Below, piece by piece: positions 22,615 to 30,522 of a DNA stretch of 64,000 nt; within the stretch, counting starts at the first letter, position 1, and the number at the start of each line of letters is the position of its first letter. Both the position numbers and the translations under genes were made by a program. The notes below the pieces were generated by a model, which saw only the letters and a list, made by a program, of their open reading frames with translations, was not told the origin of the DNA and did no database searches. Origin of the DNA: Catenulispora yoronensis (GTDB taxonomy: Bacteria; Actinomycetota; Actinomycetes; Streptomycetales; Catenulisporaceae); the NCBI RefSeq assembly GCF_039531695.1, contig NZ_BAAAQN010000046.1:43521-107520 (forward strand). The letters are read 5' to 3'.

Positions 22615-23463
22615 GTGAGCGACGTTGACGAGCTGGTGGCGACGTTCGAGGCCCTGCGCGTCGGTGACGGACTCACGGCAAAGAAGCTGGAGCAGTTCGA
22701 GGGCCGGAAGCTCCTCGACCTCCTCACCCCCACGGGTAGCGGAGATGTCGGGCTTCAAGTGCTCGACCAGCTCATAGATGACCTATCCAAGCCGCAGTTC
22801 GCTTGGACGCTGGATCACGTCGGTACGAGAGTGCAGCGGTCAGAGATCCCCCGATCCGTTCGGGTTGCCCTCGCCGTAGGAGATGACCAACAAGGCCAAC
22901 CCCTACGTGACCATGGTCAGCTCGACGACCGTCGAGACTGGGCATCCCTGGTCGCTGGTGAGAGAACCAAACAAGATCTCTTCTTCCAAGCAGGTGGCCC
23001 GAAGACGCACACCCGCTATGAAGCCTATGGGTTCAGGGCACTCGCTCGTCTGATCATTTCCCGCGCTGAAAACCCCGCCTTCCTGGAGGCGACGCGGCAA
23101 CAGCTCGCCAATCCATCCCTCATTGCTCCCGTCGCAAACACCGAAGACCCGCTCAACCAGGACGACACCAAGGGATTGATAGAACCCGGCAACCAAGTGC
23201 CCGCCGGCCTCGCCGACAAGACACACGCCTTCTTCCGTGACCTCCGCGGTGCCTTGAGTCGCTACGAGCTACCACCTCCGGCTGACAATCCGGAGAACCT
23301 GACCTGGCTCCAAACGCTTCATGGCATGTTCTTGACGAAGGGACGGAAGAAGCCACTCCCAGCCACGGAACGGCAGTACATGCTACGTGTAGCGGTGGTG
23401 AGTGTCGCTGTCCTTGTGATGGCTGCGCTCATCCTTGGCGTAGCGGGAGTAATGCGACTCTGA
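22615..23463 (+). CDS. Unknown tail-anchored protein
   Basis: A 282-residue protein with one transmembrane helix at the C terminus (VAVVSVAVLVMAALILGVAGV) and none elsewhere, so it is probably tail-anchored with the main part in the cytoplasm. The body is polar and helical (DVDELVATFEALRVGDGLTA, YEAYGFRALARLIISRAENP). GTG at 22615 is seven bases after GGAGAG. It is divergent from the transfer-accessory run and shares its operator region. Confidence 0.6.
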   Translation: MSDVDELVATFEALRVGDGLTAKKLEQFEGRKLLDLLTPTGSGDVGLQVLDQLIDDLSKPQFAWTLDHVGTRVQRSEIPRSVRVALAVGDDQQGQPLRDHGQLDDRRDWASLVAGERTKQDLFFQAGGPKTHTRYEAYGFRALARLIISRAENPAFLEATRQQLANPSLIAPVANTEDPLNQDDTKGLIEPGNQVPAGLADKTHAFFRDLRGALSRYELPPPADNPENLTWLQTLHGMFLTKGRKKPLPATERQYMLRVAVVSVAVLVMAALILGVAGVMRL

Positions 23464-23585
23464 TGCTTAGTTAGATCAGTGTCTTCTAACAGGGACGAGC
23501 ATCATTAGATCATTGACTAAATGATCTTGATATGTTATAAATGGGAACATTGTCTTAAACGGCAAGCACCCGTGCCTAGCTGGTC

Positions 23586-23638
23586 TTCGGATTGGACACT
23601 CCGCCTACTTGTGTAGCGGGTGGTGTGTCCAATCCGAA
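23586..23638 (+). promoter_or_regulatory. Very stable leader hairpin before the gene at 23660
   Basis: TTCGGATTGGACAC (23586-23599) pairs perfectly with GTGTCCAATCCGAA (23625-23638), with an inner CCGC/GCGG helix in the loop. It ends only 21 bases before the start codon, so it is either a DNA operator or a translational control structure. Confidence 0.6.
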
Positions 23639-23659
23639 TCGATCGAGAGGCACCACTTC

Positions 23660-24052
23660 ATGTTGGAAGAAGCCAGAGTCCACAGCATACTGACCGACGC
23701 GGGTTTCGTGTCCGCCGTGCCTGTCTACTACTGCGGCCAGCCCGCCTGCTGCAAGGTGGCCGACCTCAAGGACGCACTGTTCAACACGACGCGCGAAACG
23801 GTCGTGAAGCTGCCTGTCACTACCGGCGAAGGCAACAAGTTCTCGCTCACCATCACGATGGCCCGTCCCATCTTCACGCCTTTGGGCGAGTTCGATGACC
23901 CGGATACGGAGCTCCTTCCGGACTGGTACATCGAGGGTGAGAACTCGGCCCCTGATGACCAGATCGGCGAGAAGGTACGCGTCTACTTCTACGGTGAGCC
24001 TGACGGCGTCTTTGACAACGCGTACATCCAGACCATGCGCGACAACGGCTGA
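23660..24052 (+). CDS. Unknown 130-residue element protein
   Basis: No family recognised. It contains a cysteine cluster (YYCGQPACCKVADLKDALF) and an acidic C-terminal half (EFDDPDTELLPDWYIEGE). Start ATG at 23660 with GAGAGG nine bases before it, directly after the long leader hairpin. Downstream is a bidirectional terminator. Confidence 0.6.
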   Translation: MLEEARVHSILTDAGFVSAVPVYYCGQPACCKVADLKDALFNTTRETVVKLPVTTGEGNKFSLTITMARPIFTPLGEFDDPDTELLPDWYIEGENSAPDDQIGEKVRVYFYGEPDGVFDNAYIQTMRDNG

Positions 24053-24081
24053 CCCTTCCTACATACCACCCTGCTCTACAC

Positions 24082-24133
24082 AGCGAAGAACACCCCGTGT
24101 CCGCTGTGCGGTTGCGGGGTGTTCTTCGCTTTC
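24082..24133. terminator. Bidirectional terminator
   Basis: AGCGAAGAACACCCCG (24082-24097) pairs perfectly with CGGGGTGTTCTTCGCT (24115-24130) between convergent genes, followed by TTTC. Confidence 0.8.
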
Positions 24134-24147
24134 TGGGCCTCGCGCGC

Positions 24148-24363
24148 CTACTCCGCCGTTTGAACCGTCGCGGTGCCGTCGTTGTTCTGGGCGATCTTCA
24201 CGACAGCGAACCCATGCTTGTTGAGGGTCTTCACGCACCCATCGCAGTTGTCGGGGTCGAGCCCCGTCATGATCTGCCCGCTGGCGACGCCTGGTCGCTC
24301 CCACTCACCGGTGACGGTTCCGGTTTTGCCGCACTCGGGGCACGTAGCTGAAGTGACGGACAT
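24148..24363 (-). CDS. 71-residue zinc-ribbon-like protein
   Basis: Two CxxC pairs (CPEC at residues 8-11 and CDGC at 40-43) suggest a zinc-binding fold. The rest has no recognisable feature. It is the last gene of the leftward regulator block. Confidence 0.55.
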   Translation of the reverse strand: MSVTSATCPECGKTGTVTGEWERPGVASGQIMTGLDPDNCDGCVKTLNKHGFAVVKIAQNNDGTATVQTAE

Positions 24364-24392
24364 TGGTACCCATCCGCTCTCGTAGATCGTGG

Positions 24393-24647
24393 TTAGTGCT
24401 GATCAGCCATCGTATCCCCAGCAACGACACACTGAAGGTCGCTGAGTTCAACCCACCGAAGCACCTCGCCTTGAGCCTCGGTCGTGGTGCTGACGAGCGC
24501 GATGGGGACACAGCACACGTCGATCGGGGGCATGTTGTCGGGGAGGTCTTCAGGGTTGGGTTTGCAGTACGAGGGCAGCACCACGACGCTTGAACTCGGC
24601 TCATCACGAACGCGCACCACGTCGCCCTTATCGAAGCGTTCAATCAT
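24393..24647 (-). CDS. 84-residue unknown protein coupled to the HATPase gene
   Basis: Acidic small protein (MIERFDKGDVVRVRDEPSSS at the start). Its ATG overlaps the HATPase stop (TGATG). The opening resembles small SH3-like regulatory proteins, but there is no firm family match. Confidence 0.5.
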   Translation of the reverse strand: MIERFDKGDVVRVRDEPSSSVVVLPSYCKPNPEDLPDNMPPIDVCCVPIALVSTTTEAQGEVLRWVELSDLQCVVAGDTMADQH

Positions 24648-25198
24648 CAGAGGCTCCTGAGGCCATCACGCACGCGCGTGATCAGGGCGATGTCGGTTTC
24701 AACCTTGACCGGCGTCACACTTGAACCTTTGGTCTTCCGACGCTGAGGGAGCGGCCCGGGAAGCCTCGGAATCTCCAACTCTGCCCACACCCACTTGCCG
24801 CCGCCCTCGGGACGGTAGAAGCTCCACCGCTTCGCAAGCGTTTGCACGATGAACAGCCCTCGGCCGCTCTCATCGAGGTCTTCGAAGTTGCTGACGCTAG
24901 GCGCGGTGGTATCCCGATCCCACACCTCCACGACCAGGCCGTGACGCAGGACGGCCAATCTCACTTGGAGCATGGCGAGGTCTGTCAGCTCCGTGAAGCG
25001 CGGTGATGGCCTGGTGATGCCGGTCTGCTTCACGGCGTTCGTCACCAGCTCAGACGCGATGAGTTCAGCGTCGTCGATCAGGCGATCAAGACGCCACTGC
25101 TTCAAGGTGGAGGCGACGAACAGCCTGGAACAACCGACTGCCGTTGCGACGGCCGCAAGGTTGATCGAGCTCGTCATGCTCGGCCGCGGGCTACCCAT
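24647..25198 (-). CDS. HATPase_c regulatory protein (anti-sigma/RsbW-like)
   Basis: A single-domain GHKL ATPase of about 183 residues: N box LIDDAELIASELVTNAVKQTG, the G1-like VEVWDRDTTAPS, and the G2-like DESGRGLFIVQTLAKRW. Such stand-alone proteins are very common in actinobacteria and usually act as serine kinases on anti-anti-sigma factors. The start ATG at 25198 overlaps the end of the upstream gene; longer forms (25228, 25267) are possible. Confidence 0.75.
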   Translation of the reverse strand: MGSPRPSMTSSINLAAVATAVGCSRLFVASTLKQWRLDRLIDDAELIASELVTNAVKQTGITRPSPRFTELTDLAMLQVRLAVLRHGLVVEVWDRDTTAPSVSNFEDLDESGRGLFIVQTLAKRWSFYRPEGGGKWVWAELEIPRLPGPLPQRRKTKGSSVTPVKVETDIALITRVRDGLRSL

Positions 25199-25466
25199 GG
25201 CCGGCTGCGGCTTGGTCGCGTTGTTCATGCTGCCCGCTGACGGGCGTTCGATCATCGCAGTCATTAGGGGTGCCGCCTTCCGCATTCGGCCCTGGGTTCT
25301 GGCGCGCTCGATCACGGATCGTTGCCGCACAATCAAGGAGGTGATCCGCGAACCTGAGTTGTTCCTCGCGGCTGATGTCGCCTCGGAGGACGCCGACCAC
25401 AAACCGACCCGTGGTTGCCGCAATGACGTTGATCTGTACGAAGATCAGCTCGTCGCGCTCGTCCAC
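25191..25466 (-). CDS. 91-residue regulatory-type protein upstream of the HATPase
   Basis: The segment DERDELIFVQINVIAATTGRFVVGVLRGDISREEQLRFADHLLDCA is of a type often encoded next to actinobacterial HATPase genes. Its 3' end overlaps the HATPase start by 8 bp. GTG at 25466 has GGGAG seven bases before it and is preferred over the TTG at 25472. Function unknown. Confidence 0.6.
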   Translation of the reverse strand: MDERDELIFVQINVIAATTGRFVVGVLRGDISREEQLRFADHLLDCAATIRDRARQNPGPNAEGGTPNDCDDRTPVSGQHEQRDQAAAGHG

Positions 25467-25491
25467 CTGCAAACTCCCATGTCGCGCTGGT

Positions 25492-25514
25492 GGACGGACA
25501 CAATTTCACCGTCC
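25492..25514. promoter_or_regulatory. Inverted repeat before the HATPase operon
   Basis: GGACGG-n11-CCGTCC lies 26 bp upstream of the first gene of the operon; a possible operator. Confidence 0.35.
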
Positions 25515-25605
25515 GTCTCAGGAGCGTAGGGAGGAACCGGAGGGTATGACCAGAAAGTTTCTCGGGATTTCTCGAAGTGCCACTAACGAGTGAGGCGGAG
25601 AGAAA

Positions 25606-26493
25606 TCAGGAGACGTCTTCGGGAGCTTCAGGGGCCAGATCTTCGATCACTCGGTTGATGATCGCCCGTGCGCTCCGACCGTAGCTGGCAGCCCCCGCCA
25701 GCGACTCGAAAATGCCGCCGTACAGGGCAATCTCTTGCGGCTGGGCAAGGTTCAGCTCGGCGGAGAAGGTCTCGACCATCACGCGGTCGCTATCCAGAAT
25801 CCAGAAGCCGTGAGCCGGGGCGACCACATACGGGGCCTCAAACCCGATGATCCCGAGCTTCACGTTCGGCAGCGACGTCAGGGAGACAAGCCGGTCAAGC
25901 TGTCCGATCATCACGTCGGGAGGGCACAGTCGGTAGCGGAGCGCCGCCTCAGTCAGCACGAAGTGGAATCGCTTGTCAGGGCGGTACAAGACGGCTTGAC
26001 GCTGCACGCGGGTGGCAACGGCCTCGTTGATGTCGTTTCTTACCTTGAATACGCTGATGCTCTGGCCGAAGCGGTACCGCGCGTACTCGGCCGTTTGAAG
26101 AAGCCCAGGAATAAAGGTGGACTCGAACGCCCGGAAGAGTCGCGTACGCGCATCGAGTTCGGCGATCTCTTGTTGGTGGGGTTTCAGCCCACCCCTTAGC
26201 TGCCGTTGCCACTCGGCGTGTTGGACTTCGAGGGTGTGCAGTGACGCGAGGAGCGCTTCGGCTTCACCCTCGCTGCCCGTCGCGCTCGTCCAACTACGAA
26301 TGTCGTCATCCGTGGGTGTTTGACGGCCGTTCTCTAGCTTGCTGACCTTAGACGCAGGCCATGACAACGACTCCGCGAGCTGTCGGCCGCTGAGTCCAGC
26401 GGCAGAGCGAAGCTCGCGGAGTCGTTTGCCCAGCGCATCACGTGCCTCATGCACGTTGGTGACGCCGGTTGTTCTACTCGGTGGCAAAGTCAT
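25606..26493 (-). CDS. XRE-family regulator with DUF5753 domain
   Basis: A 295-residue protein. The helix-turn-helix is LGKRLRELRSAAGLSGRQLAESLSWPASKVSKLENGRQTP, and the C-terminal ligand-type domain has the DUF5753 landmarks FESTFIPGLLQTAEYARYRF and FHFVLTEAALRY. These regulators are typical of actinomycete chromosomes and mobile elements. Start ATG at 26493 overlaps the DUF6879 gene by 20 bp. It may control the block as a whole. Confidence 0.85.
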   Translation of the reverse strand: MTLPPSRTTGVTNVHEARDALGKRLRELRSAAGLSGRQLAESLSWPASKVSKLENGRQTPTDDDIRSWTSATGSEGEAEALLASLHTLEVQHAEWQRQLRGGLKPHQQEIAELDARTRLFRAFESTFIPGLLQTAEYARYRFGQSISVFKVRNDINEAVATRVQRQAVLYRPDKRFHFVLTEAALRYRLCPPDVMIGQLDRLVSLTSLPNVKLGIIGFEAPYVVAPAHGFWILDSDRVMVETFSAELNLAQPQEIALYGGIFESLAGAASYGRSARAIINRVIEDLAPEAPEDVS

Positions 26494-26986
26494 CCCGCCT
26501 GGTGGCGCGATGCCAGGCAGCATCTCGCCAGTAGTTGTGCTCCACAATCACGGTGGGGTCTTCGATAATTTCGCCTCCCAGGAAGTTCTCATCGTCATCG
26601 AAGTGCATCCGCACCAGCTTGGACGAGTCGAACAACCAGTAGTCGTAATCCGGGAGGCCGGCCGCATCAGACCTGGCGAGGTACCGGATGTCTTCACCGG
26701 CCGCGTTGGTGTGTTCCGAGCAGAACACGCCGAAGCGGCTGTAGTCGGTGAGCGGCATCGTCACGACCCGTACGCGCATGAAGCGACGGCCTTCAAGCGT
26801 GGCCTGGCGAATCATGGTTAGCCAGTTCTGGAACCAGCCGAGGTCAACCGGCTCGCCCGCGACGAACTGACGCAGCGCTTCCGACTCGTTGGCGGACTTG
26901 TAGTGGTCGCGCGTTTCAAGGCGAAAGGCCGTGTGCTCGAAGTCGCGGAAGAGCTGGCTGAACTCGGGGCCGATGATCAGGCTCAG
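26474..26986 (-). CDS. DUF6879 protein with probable CTG start
   Basis: A protein of about 170 residues in the order FSQLFRDFEHTAFRLETRDHY, then RVRVVTMPLTDYSRFGVFCS and DYDYWLFDSSKLVRMHFDDD, the DUF6879 pattern that accompanies XRE-DUF5753 regulators. Family members start just before the EFxELFRDFEHTAFRLE segment, but no ATG, GTG or TTG is available there. A CTG at 26986, overlapping the upstream stop as CTGA and seven bases after GGGAG, is the best start. The first ATG (26815) would delete a third of the domain. Confidence 0.7.
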   Translation of the reverse strand: MSLIIGPEFSQLFRDFEHTAFRLETRDHYKSANESEALRQFVAGEPVDLGWFQNWLTMIRQATLEGRRFMRVRVVTMPLTDYSRFGVFCSEHTNAAGEDIRYLARSDAAGLPDYDYWLFDSSKLVRMHFDDDENFLGGEIIEDPTVIVEHNYWRDAAWHRATRRDDFATE

Positions 26987-27219
26987 TGCTCTTCTCCCTG
27001 TTCCAGGTAGCGGCGGGCGTACATCTTGAGCACGTCTTCTGGGATCTCGATCAGGGTTTCGTGGTCGGGCACTTCACCGATGTCCGCGAGCGCCTGGGCG
27101 TCGGTCACCTTCCACCCCTGGGCGATGTAGGTCACGCGGTCGGTGCGGTCGGTCGCGAACAGGGTGGGCGACTGCCCTTCCTGCGAGTTGGGATCTTTGC
27201 CGAGGAACCGAGCACGCAT
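26983..27219 (-). CDS. 78-residue protein, first gene of the DUF6879/XRE operon
   Basis: Small soluble protein (MRARFLGKDPNSQEGQSPTL at the start) ending KMYARRYLEQGEEH, of a kind commonly found ahead of DUF6879 genes in actinobacteria. The ATG at 27219 follows a perfect AGGAGG. Its stop overlaps the probable CTG start of the next gene. Confidence 0.65.
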   Translation of the reverse strand: MRARFLGKDPNSQEGQSPTLFATDRTDRVTYIAQGWKVTDAQALADIGEVPDHETLIEIPEDVLKMYARRYLEQGEEH

Positions 27220-27403
27220 CGTGCCTCCTTGCTCGAAATTTGGCGAACCGTTCCCGGTCATAGTCGTTGGTGTAGAGCGCACTCGTCAATGACACCGTGG
27301 TAGCGGCCGACGTAGGGCGATATCAAGAGCATGAAGAACCCCTCGACCTGCCGTTCGAGACGAAGAGGGGTGCGTCACTGGTGGGGTGCGGCGTCGGGCC
27401 GAT

Positions 27404-27988
27404 TCAACTAGCATCGTTGTCTGACAGGGGTGCACATGAGGCGTCCGGCACCCCTGTGACCAGCCGAAACGCGCGGAACGCGTCAATCAGTCTGGGTGTA
27501 GTCCACAGCGCATTGAGGCCGCTCGGATTCGGCAACACCCACACCCCCGTCTCCCCGAGCACCGCCTCCTGCCGCCCCATCACCGCCTTCGGCGCGTCGA
27601 ACGCCACCCGGTACGCCCCGATCCCGACCACCGCCAGCCACCGGGGGCGGTACTCCCGCACCTTCGCCCGCAGGGCCTGCCCGCCGGTCCGGTACTCCTC
27701 GGCGCGCAGCTCGGCGGCGCCGGCCGTGGCTCGGTCCACCACGTTCGTGATGCCGAAGCCCAGGTCGAGGAGTTCTTCTTGGTCCGACGGCGCCAGCTGC
27801 CGCGGGGTGAAGCCGGCGCGGTGGAGGGCGGGCCAGAAGCGGTTGCCGGGGCGGGCGAAGTGGAAGCCGGAGGCGGCTGAGAGCAGGCCGGGGTTGATGC
27901 CGCAGAAGAGGACTGCCAGGTCGGGGGCGATGACGTCGGCGAGCGTGCGGCCGTTCGCCGACGCCAGCTCCTCGCGGCTGAAGCGCAT
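27404..27988 (-). CDS. mug: Chimeric mug: DNA glycosylase with an element-encoded C terminus
   Basis: An Mug/TDG-type glycosylase that removes uracil or mismatched thymine. It has the catalytic-loop motif LAVLFCGINPGLLSAASGFHF, RPRWLAVVGIGAYRV, and the insertion loop VWVLPNPSGLNA. Exactly after NPSGLNA the native sequence (HYSLDTLAEAY and the rest, now at 6939-7018) is replaced by 34 codons of element sequence starting LWTTPRLIDAFRAFRL and ending at an element stop. All known active-site motifs are kept, so the fusion may still work. Divergent from the P450 gene. Confidence 0.85.
   Translation of the reverse strand: MRFSREELASANGRTLADVIAPDLAVLFCGINPGLLSAASGFHFARPGNRFWPALHRAGFTPRQLAPSDQEELLDLGFGITNVVDRATAGAAELRAEEYRTGGQALRAKVREYRPRWLAVVGIGAYRVAFDAPKAVMGRQEAVLGETGVWVLPNPSGLNALWTTPRLIDAFRAFRLVTGVPDASCAPLSDNDAS
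27425..27456. other. Hairpin near the right junction
   Basis: CAGGGGTGC (27425-27433) pairs with GCACCCCTG (27448-27456), and another AGGGGTGC copy lies at about 27365. They sit within 150 bp of attR between the last element gene and the junction, and overlap the foreign tail of the mug fusion. They could be integrase arm sites or a terminator. The rest of 27220-27403 shows no gene. Confidence 0.4.
27508..27511. other. attR core
   Basis: GCGC within mug codons for Asn-Ala-Leu, matching the GCGC at 7019-7022. See the attL entry for the reconstruction. Confidence 0.75.
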
Positions 27989-28086
27989 GGGGTGACTCTA
28001 ACCGGCCGATCTTCGCTCGGCCCGCCGCGCCCCAGGTAGCGCGCGCCACCGTGACTAGCGGGCCCCGGCGAGTAAGAATCCTGAGT

Positions 28087-29340
28087 ATGTCGGCATCGGA
28101 ACTCCCAGTCCTGAACACATCAGACCCCGACTACACCCGCGACCCTTATGCGTTCCTAGCCCCATTACGCGAACAGGGTCCAGTAGTCCGCGTCGTCCTG
28201 GACGGCCTGCCGGTCTGGCTCGTCGTCGGCCACGAGGAAGCGGTGCAGGTGATGTCCTCGCCGCGGGTCAGCAACGACGGCATCCGCAACGCCGGGCCCG
28301 AGGCGCGCGCCGTGTTCTGGTCCGGCGCCGCGCAGCGTGGCCTGCAATCCCACATGGGCCGCCTGGATCCGCCGGACCACACCCGGCTGCGCCGCCTGGT
28401 CCAGCAGGCCTTCACCCCGCGGCGGGTCGCGGCGCTGGAGCCGTGGATCCGCCGGATCACCCGCGACCTTATCGCCGCCTTTCCCGCCTCCGGCGAGGTC
28501 GACCTCATCGCCGCCTTCGCCGCGCCGCTGCCCATCACCGTGATCAGCGAGCTGCTCGGCATCGCGCCGGAGGAGCGGGCGGACTTCCGGCGGTGGGCCG
28601 ACACCTACATGCACTCCGACGAGACGCAGGAAGAGGTGATGGCCGAGGCCGGGCGCAAGGTCGGCGCCCTGCTCGGCGGGCTGCTGGCCCGGCGGCGCAC
28701 CGAGCTCGGCGACGCGCCGCTGGACGTCGAGCACGAGGGCACCCTCACCGACGGCCTGATCCGCGCCCGCGACCAGGACGACCGCCTCGACGAGCGCGAG
28801 CTGCTCTCCCTGTGCTTCCTGCTGCTCGGCGCCGGCTACGACACCACGCTGAACCTGATCGGCAACGCCTCGCTCACCCTGCTCTCCGAACCCGCACGGC
28901 TCCAGGCCCTGCGCGCCGATCCCGACACGCTGCCCGCCGTCCTGGAGGAGATCCTGCGCCTGGACCCGCCGGTCAAGGCCGTGTTCCTGCGCTACCCGCT
29001 GGAGGACGTCGAAGTCGGCGGCGTCCGGATCGGCGCCGGGGAGCCGGTCATGGTGCACTTCAGCGCCGTCAGCCGCGATCCGCGCCACTTCGACGACGCC
29101 GACACCTACCGTCCCGGCCGCGCCGCCGCCTCCCACCTCACCTTCGGCCACGGCCTGCACTACTGCCTCGGCGCCCCGCTGGCCCGGCTGGAGGCCCGCG
29201 TGGCCTTCGAGGAACTGCTGCGCGCATGTCCCGAGCTGGCGCTGGCCGAACCGGTGGAGAAGCTGAGCTGGATCCCCAGCCGGCTGTTCCGCGGCCTGAC
29301 CGCGCTGCCGGTCCGCGTGACGCGTATCGACCCGGCGTGA
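28087..29340 (+). CDS. Cytochrome P450 (CYP)
   Basis: A 417-residue soluble P450. The heme-binding loop is LTFGHGLHYCLGAPLARLEA, with the cysteine ligand. The I-helix segment is LLLGAGYDTT, the ExxR motif is EEILR, and the substrate-recognition opening PPDHTRLRRLVQQAFTPRRV is typical of bacterial CYPs. A redox partner is not encoded nearby. Substrate unknown. The stop is followed by a 20-bp near-duplicate of the last codons. Confidence 0.92.
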   Translation: MSASELPVLNTSDPDYTRDPYAFLAPLREQGPVVRVVLDGLPVWLVVGHEEAVQVMSSPRVSNDGIRNAGPEARAVFWSGAAQRGLQSHMGRLDPPDHTRLRRLVQQAFTPRRVAALEPWIRRITRDLIAAFPASGEVDLIAAFAAPLPITVISELLGIAPEERADFRRWADTYMHSDETQEEVMAEAGRKVGALLGGLLARRRTELGDAPLDVEHEGTLTDGLIRARDQDDRLDERELLSLCFLLLGAGYDTTLNLIGNASLTLLSEPARLQALRADPDTLPAVLEEILRLDPPVKAVFLRYPLEDVEVGGVRIGAGEPVMVHFSAVSRDPRHFDDADTYRPGRAAASHLTFGHGLHYCLGAPLARLEARVAFEELLRACPELALAEPVEKLSWIPSRLFRGLTALPVRVTRIDPA

Positions 29341-29427
29341 CGCGTATCGACCCGGGCGGATAAACCCCCTGATCCGGCCGCCCGACGCGGAACTCAAACC
29401 CCGCATGACAGGACATCCGGAAGTTAA

Positions 29428-29441
29428 AATGTCATAACATT
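29428..29441. promoter_or_regulatory. Candidate operator of the inositol operon
   Basis: AATGTCATAACATT is a palindrome (AATGT-n4-ACATT) in an unusually AT-rich stretch 77 bp before iolG. It fits a GntR- or LacI-type site for an inositol-responsive repressor; no such regulator is in the window. Confidence 0.5.
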
Positions 29442-29517
29442 CTGTTGACCGGCCGTTCCCCGGGGAGGAAGCTCCGAACAGTGGTCACCACCCTCACCCG
29501 CGACGACGGAGGCTGGC

Positions 29518-30522
29518 ATGACACTGATGGGCCTGGTCGGCGTCGGACGCATCGGAGCCTTCCACGCCGCCACCCTGCACGCGCTGCCCGACGTCGAGGT
29601 GGTGGTCGCCGACGCCCAGGCCGGCCGGGCCGAGGCGCTCGCCGGGTCGCTCGGCGCGCGCTGGGCCCCCGACGTCGGCGCGCTGCTGCGCGAGGGGATC
29701 GCCGGACTGGTGATCGCCACCCCGACCGGCAGCCACGCCGAACTCATCGACCGCGGCGTCGCCAACGGCACCCCGGTGTTCTGCGAGAAGCCGGTCGCCG
29801 ACACCGGCGCCCGCAGCCTGGAGATCGTCAAGAGCGTGGACAAGCACGGCGGCCGCGTGCAGATCGGCTTCCAGCGCCGCTTCGACGCCGGCTACGCCGC
29901 CGTCCGCGCCGAGGTCGGCCGCGGCGCGCTGGGCCGCGTGCACACCCTGCGCGGCCAGACCTGCGACCCGGCCCCGCCCCCGGCCGCCTACATCGCCACC
30001 TCCGGCGGCATCTTCAAGGACTGCAGCGTCCACGACTTCGACGCCATCCGCTGGGTCACCGGCCGCGAGGTGCTCTCGGTGTTCGCCGCCGGCTCGCAGG
30101 GCGGCGAGCCGTTCTTCGCCGCCTCCGGCGACGCCGACACCGCCGCCGCCCTGCTCCGCCTGGACGACGACGCCCTGGCCACCGTCACCGCCACCCGCTA
30201 CCACGGCGCCGGCTACGCCGTCACCCTGGAGGTCCAGGGCACCGGGGGCACCGTCGGCGCTGGCTTCGACGACCGGCTGCCGCTGCGCCCGGTCGGCGAC
30301 GCCGACGGGACCTGGCCCCGGGGACCGGCGCAGACCAGCTTCATGAGCCGCTTCCACGAAGCGTATGTCAGGGAGCTGCAAGCCTTCGTCGACTTCGCCG
30401 AGGGCCGGATCGACAACCCCTGCACCGTCGGCGACGCCCTGGAGGCCCTCTACGTCGCCGAGGCCTGCGACCTCTCCCGCGCCGAGAACCGGCCGGTCAC
30501 CCTGGCGGAGGTGCGGCGATGA
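29518..30522 (+). CDS. iolG: Gfo/Idh/MocA dehydrogenase, probable inositol 2-dehydrogenase
   Basis: A 334-residue NAD-dependent oxidoreductase that should oxidise myo-inositol to scyllo-inosose. The Rossmann motif is GLVGVGRIGAFHAATL, the family motif is CEKPVA, and SVHDFDAIRWVTG carries the catalytic His/Asp pair. First gene of a colinear inositol cluster; ATG follows GGAGG by five bases. Its stop overlaps the iolE start (ATGA). Confidence 0.88.
   Translation: MTLMGLVGVGRIGAFHAATLHALPDVEVVVADAQAGRAEALAGSLGARWAPDVGALLREGIAGLVIATPTGSHAELIDRGVANGTPVFCEKPVADTGARSLEIVKSVDKHGGRVQIGFQRRFDAGYAAVRAEVGRGALGRVHTLRGQTCDPAPPPAAYIATSGGIFKDCSVHDFDAIRWVTGREVLSVFAAGSQGGEPFFAASGDADTAAALLRLDDDALATVTATRYHGAGYAVTLEVQGTGGTVGAGFDDRLPLRPVGDADGTWPRGPAQTSFMSRFHEAYVRELQAFVDFAEGRIDNPCTVGDALEALYVAEACDLSRAENRPVTLAEVRR

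Larger units (their letters stand above)
7019..27511. mobile_element. 20.5-kb serine-integrase element (integrated conjugative-plasmid type) inside mug
   Basis: The limits come from the split mug gene and the shared GCGC at both junctions. Contents: serine integrase at the left edge, partition operon, toxin-antitoxin pair, small RNA, VirD4/TraD-like ATPase, Replic_Relax protein, small membrane proteins and a regulator block. Base composition is clearly lower in G+C than the host, most strongly at about 8.6-17.7 kb; the part from about 18 to 27 kb looks more actinobacterial. No phage structural, relaxase or replication-initiator gene is recognisable. The presence of ParA and a ribbon-helix-helix partner argues that the excised form behaves as a plasmid. 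Confidence 0.9.

Noticed and set aside
7019..27511. Prophage
   Set aside because: No terminase, portal, capsid, tail or holin genes are recognisable, while partition and transfer genes are present.
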